Positions 18,199-28,359 of a DNA stretch of 33,034 bases are shown piece by piece. A model generated the notes under the pieces. The model did no database searches and was not told where the DNA came from. It was given only the letters and a program-made list of their open reading frames with translations. The position numbers and the translations under genes are program-made. The DNA is from Planctomycetota bacterium (GTDB taxonomy: Bacteria; Planctomycetota; UBA1135): positions 1-33,034 of the forward strand of contig JAPKEZ010000005.1 in the NCBI GenBank assembly GCA_028821845.1, given 5' to 3'. Numbering within the stretch: position 1 is the stretch's first letter; each line of letters starts with the position of its first letter.

Positions 18199-19359
18199 TT
18201 ATCGGCGAATACCGAGCAAGCCGTTGCGCCGCAACACCTGATTAGTAAGGCCTTGTAGCTCGGTTACGCAATTATCGATAGCGAATTTATTTGCCTCATA
18301 ACCGTCAGGCAGCGGAAGCTTGAGCTGCGGCTGAATAATGGCACGCAGATCTTTGGCTATAGCTGCCGTAAATTTGTCGCGGCTAGGGTGCAATTTTAAA
18401 TAATCAGCCATGCGTTGCGGATCAAATTGCAGCATGATCCAGGCATTGACTAAATTGGCGCGTATGCCTTTGTAAATAATATTAATTGTCGCGTTAGGAT
18501 TAAGTTGTAACTGAGCCAAGGTTTGTCGCAGCAGTTGGTATTCGCGCCATTTATCAAAATATTCGCTAATGCGCTGGTAGAGTTTGATGTGATATCGATC
18601 GTCGATTGGCGACTCAATACGGTGCTCGTCCAAGATATTTCTTAGAAAAGCTACCCCCTCGACATCAGAAATGCCTATTTCCGTTTCTGCATTCCAGATA
18701 TCGAATAGCCGAACACCGCTGTAGACATAGCCGTTGCGATCGCGGTAAGTATGAGCAAAATAATCAGCACTTTTCGCCATATCACCATCGCCGTCAAGTA
18801 CGCCTTCGCAGCGCGCACTGAATTCACTTATTTCGCCTAAAGACCCTTTGGACAAAGCACTTAGGGCCTTCCCCCAACTTTTTACTCCGTGGGTTACCAA
18901 GCTTTGTGTGGCATAATCGTAGCGTGTTTGCCCATCTTCATTCGGCACACCATCAGGCAGAGAGCGCGCGCCAATTTTTTTCCATTTAGAAGATGATGGC
19001 AGCAGTTCTTTGTATTTGAGCTTTAGCTTTGGAGCGTACTGCTCGTGGTCAAAAACATAAACGCGATGCACAGCTTGCCATTCAATCTCTTTGTATTCGA
19101 GCTGCATTAATTCAGCTGTCCGATGCAACACTACGTTATCCGAAAGAAGCAATTCGTTCTTGAGTTCAGTGACAATTTCTAGCTGTTCTGTTTCGCTGAG
19201 TTGTGAAAAACGGCGCTCAACCGCATCACCGCTTTGGGAGGAAATCAGAGCAAAGCATGAAAAGAGTAGTGACAGTGGCATTTGTGCAAACATCATAATA
19301 AAATATATTCGATTAAAAAGCACAAAAATCGTTGAATTATGGATACGCGTTATGCACAA
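18199..19359 (-). CDS. Secreted hypothetical protein
   Basis: Single long ORF; start perhaps at 19296 (MMFAQMPLSLLFSCFALISS, signal-like). No family recognised. Confidence 0.65.
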   Translation of the reverse strand: MCITRIHNSTIFVLFNRIYFIMMFAQMPLSLLFSCFALISSQSGDAVERRFSQLSETEQLEIVTELKNELLLSDNVVLHRTAELMQLEYKEIEWQAVHRVYVFDHEQYAPKLKLKYKELLPSSSKWKKIGARSLPDGVPNEDGQTRYDYATQSLVTHGVKSWGKALSALSKGSLGEISEFSARCEGVLDGDGDMAKSADYFAHTYRDRNGYVYSGVRLFDIWNAETEIGISDVEGVAFLRNILDEHRIESPIDDRYHIKLYQRISEYFDKWREYQLLRQTLAQLQLNPNATINIIYKGIRANLVNAWIMLQFDPQRMADYLKLHPSRDKFTAAIAKDLRAIIQPQLKLPLPDGYEANKFAIDNCVTELQGLTNQVLRRNGLLGIRR

Positions 19360-19437
19360 TCTGTTTCCTTGAAAAGGCGTTAATACCTTTCAATTACCCC
19401 GTTCCTACTCATTTGAGTAACAACCCACTTTAATACC

Positions 19438-19746
19438 ATGGCTGCTAAAAAGAAAGCAACTAAGAAAAAGGCCGCTCCTAAGAAGAAGGCCGCTCCAAAG
19501 AAGAAAGCTGCTAAGAAGCCTGCAAAGAAGGCTGCTAAGAAGAAAGCTGCTAAGAAGAAGTCTTCAAAGAAGGCTGCTCTTGACATGATCATCTCTAAGT
19601 CACGCACTAAGAATGCTGTTGTCGACTGTAACGTTTCTGGAGAGTTCTACTCTGCACTAAACAAATTCGTTTACGGTGTTATTGCACAAGCAGAAGCACG
19701 CGCCCAGTCAAACGGCCGCAAAACTGTGCGCCCACAGGATCTGTAA
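19438..19746 (+). CDS. Bacterial histone-fold protein with Lys/Ala-rich N-terminal tail
   Basis: N-terminal MAAKKKATKKKAAPKKKAAPKKKAAKKPAKKAAKKKAAKKKSSKK, then IISKSRTKNAVVDCNVSGEFYSALNKFVYGVIAQAEARAQSNGRKTVRPQDL, resembling archaeal/bacterial singlet histone folds (alpha2 plus RKTVRPxDL). Confidence 0.82.
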   Translation: MAAKKKATKKKAAPKKKAAPKKKAAKKPAKKAAKKKAAKKKSSKKAALDMIISKSRTKNAVVDCNVSGEFYSALNKFVYGVIAQAEARAQSNGRKTVRPQDL

Positions 19747-19762
19747 GTAACCTCTTAAGATT

Positions 19763-19799
19763 AAGAGCGTACCTATTTATTTAGGCGCGCTCTTTTTTT
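19763..19799 (+). terminator. Rho-independent terminator between convergent histone-like gene and tsaB
   Basis: AAGAGCGTACCTA/TAGGCGCGCTCTT stem (one wobble, one mismatch), 6-nt loop, run of seven T; overlaps the tsaB 3' end. Confidence 0.85.
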
Positions 19800-20382
19800 G
19801 TTGCCTAAATGCCGGTGGGCGCAGATAGAGAGGTTCGGCCGCAAACAGGTGATTAGACAGCGCATCAGGGTTTTTACATATAAACTCTATTGCAAAGCGA
19901 AGGACGTCTTCAGCACAGGTGTCTGGAGACGAGGATTCACGCGTGTTGTCCCAGTCAGCTTGTTCTATGATATGCGGTTGTTGGTTGCAGACTAGTTTTT
20001 GTTTTTCAATACAATACTCGGCGTGGTAATATTGTTGGCGATATGCGTCTAAAATAATTGTAAGTGGCTGCTGCTTTGCAGCTCGCCACGCCATCGCCTC
20101 GAATGAATTGATGCCATGACATTTTATTTGTAAGGAGTATGCGAACATGATTGCGGCAGAGCAAGCAATGCGCAAGCCAGTGTAAGAGCCAGGGCCAATG
20201 CCAACATAAACGGCATCAAGTTGCTTTGGCTCAAGCGACAACTCGCTAAGTATGTTTTCAATGGCGCACACAACACCGCGCCCACGTTGGTCGCTGAAGT
20301 CGTGCTGCGTAATCTCGTCGTTGCACGAGACGGCAACTGTGCAATGTGACGATGACAGCTCTAGTGCTAAAAAAATTGCCAT
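19777..20382 (-). CDS. tsaB: tRNA threonylcarbamoyladenosine biosynthesis protein TsaB
   Basis: FLALELSSSHCTVAV, VGIGPGSYTGLRIACSAA and GINSFEAMAW. Confidence 0.9.
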   Translation of the reverse strand: MAIFLALELSSSHCTVAVSCNDEITQHDFSDQRGRGVVCAIENILSELSLEPKQLDAVYVGIGPGSYTGLRIACSAAIMFAYSLQIKCHGINSFEAMAWRAAKQQPLTIILDAYRQQYYHAEYCIEKQKLVCNQQPHIIEQADWDNTRESSSPDTCAEDVLRFAIEFICKNPDALSNHLFAAEPLYLRPPAFRQQKKSAPK

Positions 20383-20384
20383 GG

Positions 20385-21752
20385 TTAGTCAGCTAGGATT
20401 TTGTCGCGCCGTGCAGCATCTTCGAGCCGTTGCAATGACTGCTCGACCAATTCAATTTCGTCGGCTTCGACCATTAAGCGCAACAGCATTTCAGTCCCTG
20501 AAAATCTGACAACTGTGCGTCCGCGGCCAGCGAGTTCACTGTCTATTTTTTGGCACTCGGCATGTAGCTGTGGCAGCTCTTCTAGTGCGCAACGCCTGGT
20601 AGACTTGAAGTTGCTTAGAATTTGTGGGAAGTCACTGTAATTCGCTGCAAAGTCGCTTAAGCAGGCTTTTTGCTCCTGCACTGCTTGTAGTACGCGCAGC
20701 AAAGTGTAGAGGCCATCTCCTCTGAAACCGTGTTCTGCGCCAAACAGAATGTGACCTGACTTCTCGCCGCCAAGATTGTTATTTCCGCTACGCATCTCTT
20801 TGGCGACGTACTTGTCGCCGACTTTAGTGCGCAGAAGGGTGACACCCGATTCTTTCAGATATGTTTCGAGAGCCAGGTTGCTCATTACAGTCGCCACGAC
20901 AGTATTGTTGGCCAAGCTTTGTTGCTGTGACATAGCTTGGCCCAATCCGGCAAGAATGACATCGCCATCGAGGATGCGTCCGTTGTTGTCGCATAAAATA
21001 CCACGATCTGCATCGCCGTCGAGACTTAGCCCAGCGTCGTATTGTTGATTTAACATTTCAGTAGCGCAGACTTGTGGATTAGTTGCCCCACAATCAAGAT
21101 TGATATTGCTGCCATTGGGAACAGCATGAATTAATATAGTTTCAGCGCCGAAGGCCTTCATGACACGCGGCGCAATTTCACTCGCCGCGCCATTAGCGCA
21201 ATCGATAAGAATCTTTTGGCCACTAAGGTCGAGGTCCGGGAATGCCTCGCCACGCAACCATAAAATGTAGTCAACGCATAAATCTTGACATCGCGCTATA
21301 TTGCCTTGACGCTGGTGCGCGGCAAATTGCTTGTCACTTAAGCATTCGCTTTCTAGTTCTCGCTCAATTGCGTTTTCTAGCTTGGAACCATTATGACCAA
21401 GAAGTTTTATGCCGTTATCAGCAGCGGGGTTATGCGATGCCGAAATCACAACGCCACCGTGGTAGTTGCCAGCGTATGTTAAGTAAGCAACGCATGGGGT
21501 AGTAGCTAAACCAACTATGTCTACATCGATGCCACCGGATGCGAGTCCAGCAGCAATGGCAGCCGCTAAAGATTCCCCGCTGGCGCGCCCATCGTGCCCG
21601 ATTAGTATTTTATGTTCAGTACTTACATTAGGGAAATCGCAATGTAGGCGTGAGGCTAGAACCTGCCCGAGGCGCGAAATCATGTCATCGACTAAAGGGT
21701 AAACTCCGGCTTTACCGCGGATACCGTCGGTACCAAATAGAGGAGTGCTCAT
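20385..21752 (-). CDS. glmM: Phosphoglucosamine mutase
   Basis: LFGTDGIRGKAG, VVISASHNPAADNGIKLLG, SLDGDADRGILCD, GGEKSGHILFG and RFSGTEMLLRLMVE. Confidence 0.95.
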   Translation of the reverse strand: MSTPLFGTDGIRGKAGVYPLVDDMISRLGQVLASRLHCDFPNVSTEHKILIGHDGRASGESLAAAIAAGLASGGIDVDIVGLATTPCVAYLTYAGNYHGGVVISASHNPAADNGIKLLGHNGSKLENAIERELESECLSDKQFAAHQRQGNIARCQDLCVDYILWLRGEAFPDLDLSGQKILIDCANGAASEIAPRVMKAFGAETILIHAVPNGSNINLDCGATNPQVCATEMLNQQYDAGLSLDGDADRGILCDNNGRILDGDVILAGLGQAMSQQQSLANNTVVATVMSNLALETYLKESGVTLLRTKVGDKYVAKEMRSGNNNLGGEKSGHILFGAEHGFRGDGLYTLLRVLQAVQEQKACLSDFAANYSDFPQILSNFKSTRRCALEELPQLHAECQKIDSELAGRGRTVVRFSGTEMLLRLMVEADEIELVEQSLQRLEDAARRDKILAD

Positions 21753-22897
21753 TGTTCGATTCGTAATACGGTGACCATGGCATCTTCAGGCTCGATGGCA
21801 CGAATCCGCATGTTCTGTTGATAAAACAGAAGGTCGTCGGAATTCTCAAAGCCAATCAGCGTGGCCTGCACCATCAGTGAAGTACCGCTGAAACTATCAC
21901 TTGATAGATTGCTAAGAGGCAATAACAAAACGACATGGTCGCTAATCCATTGCGTATTAATGACAGTCGCGCGCGCATCGGTGGCGCTAACATCTGGAAG
22001 CTCGGCAATCCATTGAGTCGGTTCCCATGGTCGTACCTGCCACTCACCAACATTATCATCAGCCTGCAAAATTTGTAAATCGGTAGCCGATGGCAGCCAA
22101 ACAAACTTTGCGCTTTGCCTTAATCGTACAGGCACACTGACATCAATTTGCCGTGGTGTCATGCGTATTCCGGCTGCTTCCCACTCGTCGGCGAGATGCA
22201 AACGTGGATGCACATCCTGCCGAGTGTTAGCTGCGAGGCGTAGTGGGCTTAGTAAACGCGACAGTTCACCATTGCTTTGAGAGCTAAGCTGCAGCTGCAA
22301 GCGGTCCATTGCGAACTTTGGCCCGGTTAGCGTAACCTGCGAGTGGTTGATGAAGCGAGATTTTTCGACATCGATGATGTGAGTGCCAGCAGTGTCGCCA
22401 ACGATAGCAATGTCACGATAACTCAATACATGCACGTTCTCGGTAACACGCTCGAAGGTGAGCTTTTGAAGCGGCTGAGAGCGGTTTACGTCTTTAAGTA
22501 GATAATGAGCGTCACCTGGGCGCAACCAATCAAGCTCGCCAGGCGACACAATAAAATCAATGCGATCTTGAGTGTTGTCGGCGTCAAAATGGACATCTAT
22601 ACTTGCTGAACACTGGCGCGCAGTGAAGTTTTGCAATTCTGAATTAGAGCCTCTAAACCAAATCGAAATAGTATCACCGCTTGATGGCGCTGTTAGTTTC
22701 CAACCAGCTGGTGGGGAAACACGCAACGTAAAATTGTTTTGCCCTAAGCCTTGTTGCGACAAAGTAGTTACACCAAACTTGACTTGGCGGTCTACCGAAA
22801 TAGAGCCCTGAACTTGATACCACAAGAAGACTGCACAGCACAGCGCAATGGCCTTGCGAATGACGTCGCTGGTGAAAAGATTGACGATACGGTTCAT
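21749..22897 (-). CDS. YbbR-domain protein, CdaA regulator CdaR-like
   Basis: N-terminal TM segment plus KAIALCCAVFLWYQVQGS; located between cdaA and glmM as in known cdaA-cdaR-glmM clusters. Confidence 0.8.
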   Translation of the reverse strand: MNRIVNLFTSDVIRKAIALCCAVFLWYQVQGSISVDRQVKFGVTTLSQQGLGQNNFTLRVSPPAGWKLTAPSSGDTISIWFRGSNSELQNFTARQCSASIDVHFDADNTQDRIDFIVSPGELDWLRPGDAHYLLKDVNRSQPLQKLTFERVTENVHVLSYRDIAIVGDTAGTHIIDVEKSRFINHSQVTLTGPKFAMDRLQLQLSSQSNGELSRLLSPLRLAANTRQDVHPRLHLADEWEAAGIRMTPRQIDVSVPVRLRQSAKFVWLPSATDLQILQADDNVGEWQVRPWEPTQWIAELPDVSATDARATVINTQWISDHVVLLLPLSNLSSDSFSGTSLMVQATLIGFENSDDLLFYQQNMRIRAIEPEDAMVTVLRIEQ

Positions 22898-23718
22898 GCT
22901 TGACCTCGCTGTTCGTCTTTAATATCGTCAATTTGCCCTGTCGCCGGCGCTGACAAAAACTTGTTCAACATTCCTTCAACATCGTTGTGCGCCAGAGGTT
23001 TGTGCATTACTCCTTCTACAGCAATACCGATTTCTCCTGTTTCTTCGCTGACAATAATAACCACAGCATCAGATTTTTCGCTGAGTCCCATAGCTGCGCG
23101 ATGACGTGTGCCATAATTACTCTGGACGTCAGTCGCTGTGGTCATCGGCAACACACACTTTGCCGCAATAATTTGCGTGCCACGAATTAACACCGCGCCA
23201 TCGTGCATAGGCGCCGACGGGAAAAAAATAGTCTCAAGCATCATCGAGCTAACTGGCAACTCGAGTTTCACGCCATGTTCACTAAATGGTTTTAATGAAT
23301 GTTGGCGCTCGATAGCAATTAGAGCACCAGTGCGTTGCAAGGACATGCGCTTACATGAAGTGCTAATCATCGCCACCGAGTTAATGGTGATGACGCCAGT
23401 GCGAAAGCGCCGGAACAGTCTTTCGCCTTGATTGAATCGCGAAATGCCAACGCGAATCTCTTCTTGGAACAAGATCACAACAATTACTGCAAGTCCTGGA
23501 GCAACTAGTGACAAAATAAAGGTGATTACGCTTAAGCCACCCGGCAACATAAACTCGAGGGCGCCAAGCACAAGTCCTGATAAGATAACGAAGGTTATTA
23601 GTCCCTGCAGCAATCGCGAGCCACGCGTATTGCGAATAAATCGCAAAATAGCGTAGATAACCACACTGAGAATTAAAATCTCAATAGCGTCCGAGAAGTG
23701 AAATGCGCTTAGCTGCAT
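22894..23718 (-). CDS. cdaA: Diadenylate cyclase (c-di-AMP synthase)
   Basis: N-terminal TM helices, FQEEIRVGISRF, GALIAIERQ, APMHDGAVLIRGTQIIAAKCVLPMT, GTRHRAAMGLSEKSDAVVIIVSEETGEI (DisA_N DGA and RHR motifs). Confidence 0.96.
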   Translation of the reverse strand: MQLSAFHFSDAIEILILSVVIYAILRFIRNTRGSRLLQGLITFVILSGLVLGALEFMLPGGLSVITFILSLVAPGLAVIVVILFQEEIRVGISRFNQGERLFRRFRTGVITINSVAMISTSCKRMSLQRTGALIAIERQHSLKPFSEHGVKLELPVSSMMLETIFFPSAPMHDGAVLIRGTQIIAAKCVLPMTTATDVQSNYGTRHRAAMGLSEKSDAVVIIVSEETGEIGIAVEGVMHKPLAHNDVEGMLNKFLSAPATGQIDDIKDEQRGQA

Positions 23719-24746
23719 GCTTGAGCTATTTTAACCGCATCCCAATTCATTCCGCCACAATGGAGTCGCAAATATTCTGCACCCTGATAGGCGCAAATAC
23801 TTGCGGCACCAGCCGTCGCGCCATCACGCTGCGCAGCAGCCCTTTCAGGAAGTACGCTGGCAAGAAAGGATTTGCGAGAAGGGCCTGCTAATACAGGGAA
23901 TCCGAGACTGCGGAATGCATTTAGGTGATGGACAATCTCGAAGTTCTGCCGTGCATCTTTAGCAAATCCAAGGCCAGGGTCGATGATGATTCTTTTTGGA
24001 TTGATACCTTCGTTTAAGCCGTGATTGATGCGCTGCGCCAATTCGTCGCAAATTTCACCAATTAAATAATCATAGTTGCAATTCTGTTGCATAGTTTTAG
24101 ATGTCGCGCGACTGTGCATTATCACCACTTGGGCATCATGCCTTGCAACTACCGCTGCCATGTCCGCGTCGCCAAAAGCCGACACATCATTAATCATTAC
24201 CGCTCCAGCATCGAGACAACGATCGGCAACTATTGCGCTGCGCGTATCAATCGAAAGCGGAATATTCAGTGGCGCTAAAACACGCATCGCATTACTGAGT
24301 GCATCAATTTGCGCGGGGGCATCTACTTCTTCGGCGCCAGGGCGGGTAGATTCTGCACCAAGATCGAGGATGTTTGCACCATCGTCGATTAATTTTAGGC
24401 AGTGCTTGATCAAATGGGCGTCGCTCGTTTGGTAAGTGCCACCATCGGAAAAAGAGTCCGCGGTCAAATTAACAATCGCCATAAATTTGGCCTTAGCGAT
24501 AGGACGGGCACTAGCTTGCTCAGCGTAAATCAATGCCTGGTATACGCCAGCGGCTGCGATGTCATTCAGATCGGCTTCGCAACAGTTGCCATGGCGCATA
24601 TACAACGAACTACCGTCATCAAGCAATCGTTGCCAATGAAAACCTTTGCTTGCTAAATCGCGGCGGGCAGCTTGACTCTCTAAAGTCTCTGCCCGCCACT
24701 CAAACTCATTCAGCTTGAGGGCTGTTGTCTTCGGCAATATTCTCAT
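23709..24746 (-). CDS. folP: Dihydropteroate synthase
   Basis: MAIVNLTADSFSDGG, GANILDLGAESTRPGAEEV, PLSIDTRSA, MINDVSAF, DPGLGFAKD and VLAGPSRKSFL. Start chosen at internal Met; ORF extends to 24827. Confidence 0.94.
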   Translation of the reverse strand: MRILPKTTALKLNEFEWRAETLESQAARRDLASKGFHWQRLLDDGSSLYMRHGNCCEADLNDIAAAGVYQALIYAEQASARPIAKAKFMAIVNLTADSFSDGGTYQTSDAHLIKHCLKLIDDGANILDLGAESTRPGAEEVDAPAQIDALSNAMRVLAPLNIPLSIDTRSAIVADRCLDAGAVMINDVSAFGDADMAAVVARHDAQVVIMHSRATSKTMQQNCNYDYLIGEICDELAQRINHGLNEGINPKRIIIDPGLGFAKDARQNFEIVHHLNAFRSLGFPVLAGPSRKSFLASVLPERAAAQRDGATAGAASICAYQGAEYLRLHCGGMNWDAVKIAQACS

Positions 24747-26952
24747 TAGCTGCATCGGCTGCAGGTACTGGAGGCGGGACGGATGGCATCTCGACAACCG
24801 TTTTTGTTTCTTCGCGCAGGTCTTCAACGCTAGTGCCTTTCATCAAAGCTCCGAACTCGTCGCTGTTGATGGTTTCGTATTTCATTAGAGCATCGGTGAC
24901 GGTTTGAATTAAATCATGCCTGTTGCGAATGATGTCGTCTGCACGGAGTTGCTGATCAGAGACTATTTTCGCCACTTCTTCATCAATAAGTTGCGCAGTC
25001 TTTTCTGAGTACATGCGCTCTCCCATGCCCCATTCGTTTTGCTGCAAGTCGAGGTTGATGGGACCCAACGAGCTCATGCCAAAGCGCCGCACCATAGTAT
25101 GTGCAAGTTTAGTCGCTCGCTCTAAGTCGTTAGAGACTCCAGCAGAGGTGTCATTTAAGAATGGTTGCTCGGCAGCATATCCGCCAAATAAAACACAGAT
25201 TTCATCGAGCAGTTGCTTCTTCGACCAGTTGTAATGATCTTTTTCTGGTAAGAAGAAAGTCGCTCCAAGAGCATTTCCGCGCGGGATGATAGTTATTTTG
25301 TGCACAGGATCAGAGTGCTCCATGAAGTGACTTACAACGGCATGGCCGGCTTCGTGAATTGCGGTTTCGCGCAAATCTTTTTCGTCCATTGCATGTGACT
25401 TCTTTTGACGACCAAAGCGCACTTTGTCGCGCGACTCTTCGAGATCGTCTTGAGATACGTGGAGGTGACCAGCCATCGCCGCAATAATTGCTGCCTCGTT
25501 AAGCAATGCAGCCAACTCAGCGCCAGAAAAGCCAGGAGTGCCTTTGGCAAGGCTCTTTAGGCAAGTGTCGGGGTGCATCTTGACCAGGCCAGCATGCACT
25601 TTCAGTATCGCTTCGCGTCCTTTAACATCAGGCAGGTCAACTGTAACCTGACGATCGAATCGACCCGGACGCAATAACGCGCGATCAAGAACATCGGCGC
25701 GGTTAGTCGCTGCGATCACGATAATGCGTTCATCCGAACTAAAGCCGTCCATTTCAACGAGGATTGCGTTTAGTGTCTGTTCGCGCTCGTCGTTGCCGCC
25801 GCCAGTACCCTGGCCACGCTTACGGCCAACGGCATCAATCTCATCTAAGAAAATGATACATGGCGATTCTTTGCGCGCTTGCTCAAACAAATCACGAACA
25901 CGGCTTGCGCCAACACCCACAAACATCTCTACAAAGTCAGAACCGCTAATACTGATGAACGGCACGTCGGCTTCACCAGCAATTGCTTTAGCCAATAAAG
26001 TTTTACCCGTTCCCGGAGGGCCCACTAGCAGCACGCCACGCGGGAGGCGCCCGCCTAGTGAGGTGAACTTACCAGGGTTGCGCAAGAATTCGGTTATTTC
26101 AGAGACCTCTTCTTTGGCTTCATCGATACCAGCGACATCGGCGAAAGTAACTCCGGTGCGATGCTCTTTGTTATATAAAGTTGCGCGTGATTTCGGGAAG
26201 CCCATCATGCCACCTTGTCCGCCACGTTGGCGCATAAACAAGAAGTAGAACAGCAACATGAACAGCAAAATTGGACCGAAGCTATAGAAGAAAGTTGTCC
26301 AGCCGCTTGCTGTTTTGGTGGTCAAACCATTCGGCATATTCAGCACAATGCCGTCGTCGATGGCTTTGCCTGCACCTTCGAAAGCGCGGTAAATCTCGAT
26401 CATGTCAAATGTAGAATTGTCAGAAGAGTTAGACTCTATTTCGGCATAGAGATATTCAGAATGCGTTAAATATTCGGCGAAGAAGCGTTGTTTTATTTCT
26501 ACGCCGCCTTTTATTTGTTGTGGATTTATTAACTGCGTAATGCGCAGTGGGTAACCACGTAGCGGCACAATTGACCCTGCATTAACTTGGTCGACAAAAT
26601 CGCTTTGACCTATAGATCCTATTTCAGCACCTTGGGCAAGTAAGCGAGTAAGCTCGACTATATCTACACGCACATCGGGCACCGCAACGCGATACTTTTG
26701 ATTGCTCTCTCCAATGCCTTCTTTAAGCTCAACTTCGTAAGTGCCGCCTTCGGCGCTAGCATTAATAAGGCTAACTTCTCCGGTATAAAGGTGACCAAGC
26801 AAAGCGTCGCGAGTCATTTCTTTCGGAGATGAGTCGCCGCCAAAAACAGCAAGTGCGATTAAGATTCCTAGGAAAATAAGGATGAGCATACCCGGGCGAT
26901 TACCTTTCGGTGATTCGTCGTTAGGGCTGTTAGGTTGTTGGTCTTGTGACAT
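24706..26952 (-). CDS. ftsH: ATP-dependent zinc metalloprotease FtsH
   Basis: [48 protein letters not shown] and [11 protein letters not shown]. Confidence 0.97.
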   Translation of the reverse strand: MSQDQQPNSPNDESPKGNRPGMLILIFLGILIALAVFGGDSSPKEMTRDALLGHLYTGEVSLINASAEGGTYEVELKEGIGESNQKYRVAVPDVRVDIVELTRLLAQGAEIGSIGQSDFVDQVNAGSIVPLRGYPLRITQLINPQQIKGGVEIKQRFFAEYLTHSEYLYAEIESNSSDNSTFDMIEIYRAFEGAGKAIDDGIVLNMPNGLTTKTASGWTTFFYSFGPILLFMLLFYFLFMRQRGGQGGMMGFPKSRATLYNKEHRTGVTFADVAGIDEAKEEVSEITEFLRNPGKFTSLGGRLPRGVLLVGPPGTGKTLLAKAIAGEADVPFISISGSDFVEMFVGVGASRVRDLFEQARKESPCIIFLDEIDAVGRKRGQGTGGGNDEREQTLNAILVEMDGFSSDERIIVIAATNRADVLDRALLRPGRFDRQVTVDLPDVKGREAILKVHAGLVKMHPDTCLKSLAKGTPGFSGAELAALLNEAAIIAAMAGHLHVSQDDLEESRDKVRFGRQKKSHAMDEKDLRETAIHEAGHAVVSHFMEHSDPVHKITIIPRGNALGATFFLPEKDHYNWSKKQLLDEICVLFGGYAAEQPFLNDTSAGVSNDLERATKLAHTMVRRFGMSSLGPINLDLQQNEWGMGERMYSEKTAQLIDEEVAKIVSDQQLRADDIIRNRHDLIQTVTDALMKYETINSDEFGALMKGTSVEDLREETKTVVEMPSVPPPVPAADAANENIAEDNSPQAE

Positions 26953-27446
26953 TAATTATTGTTGGTCAGGTGCTCGGCGATTTCTAGGACTATTTGTTGA
27001 ACGACATCGGCTATAGCTTCGTTGAAAGCATGGCTAGTATCTTCCCCAGTGCTTAATAGAAACTCTTGGTTACGTGAAATGCTGTTGTTTAGAACTTTTT
27101 GCTTACTACTGTCAAGCAGTTGGTAACTAATAGTAAGCGAGACCATCCCCATGTTGACGCCGCCGGTGCGCGACCATACCCGTGCTGAGCGCAACGCCTT
27201 GCTAATCGCTAGGTCGAGGCTGTAATCGCAGCGCCCTGATTTTAATTGTGCGCCGATTAAATTATGCAACTGTTGGCGCGTGCTTTGGGTTAACTGGCTC
27301 TCAAGCCCGAAGAACTCGCTGTTGTTTGATGCTGTAGGCACCGAAAAACTAATATCGCTTGCAATGTCGCTGCGAATAATCTGGTATCCGCAACCGCCTA
27401 AGGTGAGTAACACACCTAATAAAGCTAGGCGGAAGTTATTCAGCAT
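26952..27446 (-). CDS. lptE: LptE-like LPS-assembly lipoprotein
   Basis: Lipobox LGGCGYQI, FSVPTASNNSEFFGLESQLTQSTRQQL pattern typical of LptE family. Confidence 0.75.
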   Translation of the reverse strand: MLNNFRLALLGVLLTLGGCGYQIIRSDIASDISFSVPTASNNSEFFGLESQLTQSTRQQLHNLIGAQLKSGRCDYSLDLAISKALRSARVWSRTGGVNMGMVSLTISYQLLDSSKQKVLNNSISRNQEFLLSTGEDTSHAFNEAIADVVQQIVLEIAEHLTNNN

Positions 27447-28359
27447 ATTCGGCTAAACGCAGCACTGCAATTTGTGCCACTGGGTTTGAGCTAGTGATGA
27501 AGCCTACTTTAGAAGCATCGCCTTGTGATTCCTGGCCACTTGCCAATTTGAAGTGATGCTCGGCTCCGGGCTGATTATTTATAGTTACGTAATATTCGGC
27601 AATAGTTAGATGCAACTGTGCGATTTTAGTTACACAGTCGTCGGCGATGGCGAGCGCGTCGACTCTATTTGCGCCAGCAGGGAAGGCTTCGATGTATGAC
27701 AGGGCAGATTTTAAAGCAAACATAATTGATCGCTCGTCAGACTTATCAGGGATGAGCATCAAGTATCTACATTCAGCAAAGCGGTATGAAGCGCGGTCTT
27801 CCCATCCGAGTGAATAGAAGCGCTGGTTAAGCAACATCGAGTAATAAGGGATGGCCAGTTTATAGCGGCGGTCAGAAAAAAAGTATTCGGCTACACGAGC
27901 AATTGCCTGCGCTTGCAGTTCGACGTCGGAAGCTAATATTGCTAGATCTTCTAGGATGCTATAGCCATTGCCCGGTGTGGAGAATATCCAGAAAATTCTT
28001 CCGATTTCGCCGTCGATGTATTTGTTGGCATAGTCGAGAAGAATTTTTTCTACGATGCGCATTTTAGCCGGTACCGCCCCTGGTAGGGTAAGGTAGTCAC
28101 TTAGTTGCCAAACAGACTCGCCTGTTTGACCAAGATGATGCGCGCTCATACCGCGCATAAAAGCGTATTCGTGTTTCGCGCCAACGATGAAGTCATCTGC
28201 ATCTAAATCAGACAGCAAATCGTTGCACAACTCGTAATTTTGTGCGGCGTAGGCCTCGGTGGCCGGCTGCAACTGTGCGGAATTGAGCTGCAAGTATGTA
28301 ATAGCGCACGAGCTAGTTAAGCTCGCGACCAAGCACAAAGTTATTGATGCAATTTTCAT
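27436..28359 (-). CDS. Tetratricopeptide-like secreted protein
   Basis: Signal-like N-terminus (LVASLTSSCAI), helical repeat composition; between recO and lptE with overlapping ends. Confidence 0.6.
   Translation of the reverse strand: MKIASITLCLVASLTSSCAITYLQLNSAQLQPATEAYAAQNYELCNDLLSDLDADDFIVGAKHEYAFMRGMSAHHLGQTGESVWQLSDYLTLPGAVPAKMRIVEKILLDYANKYIDGEIGRIFWIFSTPGNGYSILEDLAILASDVELQAQAIARVAEYFFSDRRYKLAIPYYSMLLNQRFYSLGWEDRASYRFAECRYLMLIPDKSDERSIMFALKSALSYIEAFPAGANRVDALAIADDCVTKIAQLHLTIAEYYVTINNQPGAEHHFKLASGQESQGDASKVGFITSSNPVAQIAVLRLAEYAE

Noticed and set aside
19380-19607. Antisense ORF rich in Phe/Ala/Leu opposite the histone tail (looks like a membrane protein)
   Set aside because: It is the reverse complement of a Lys/Ala repeat; no independent support.
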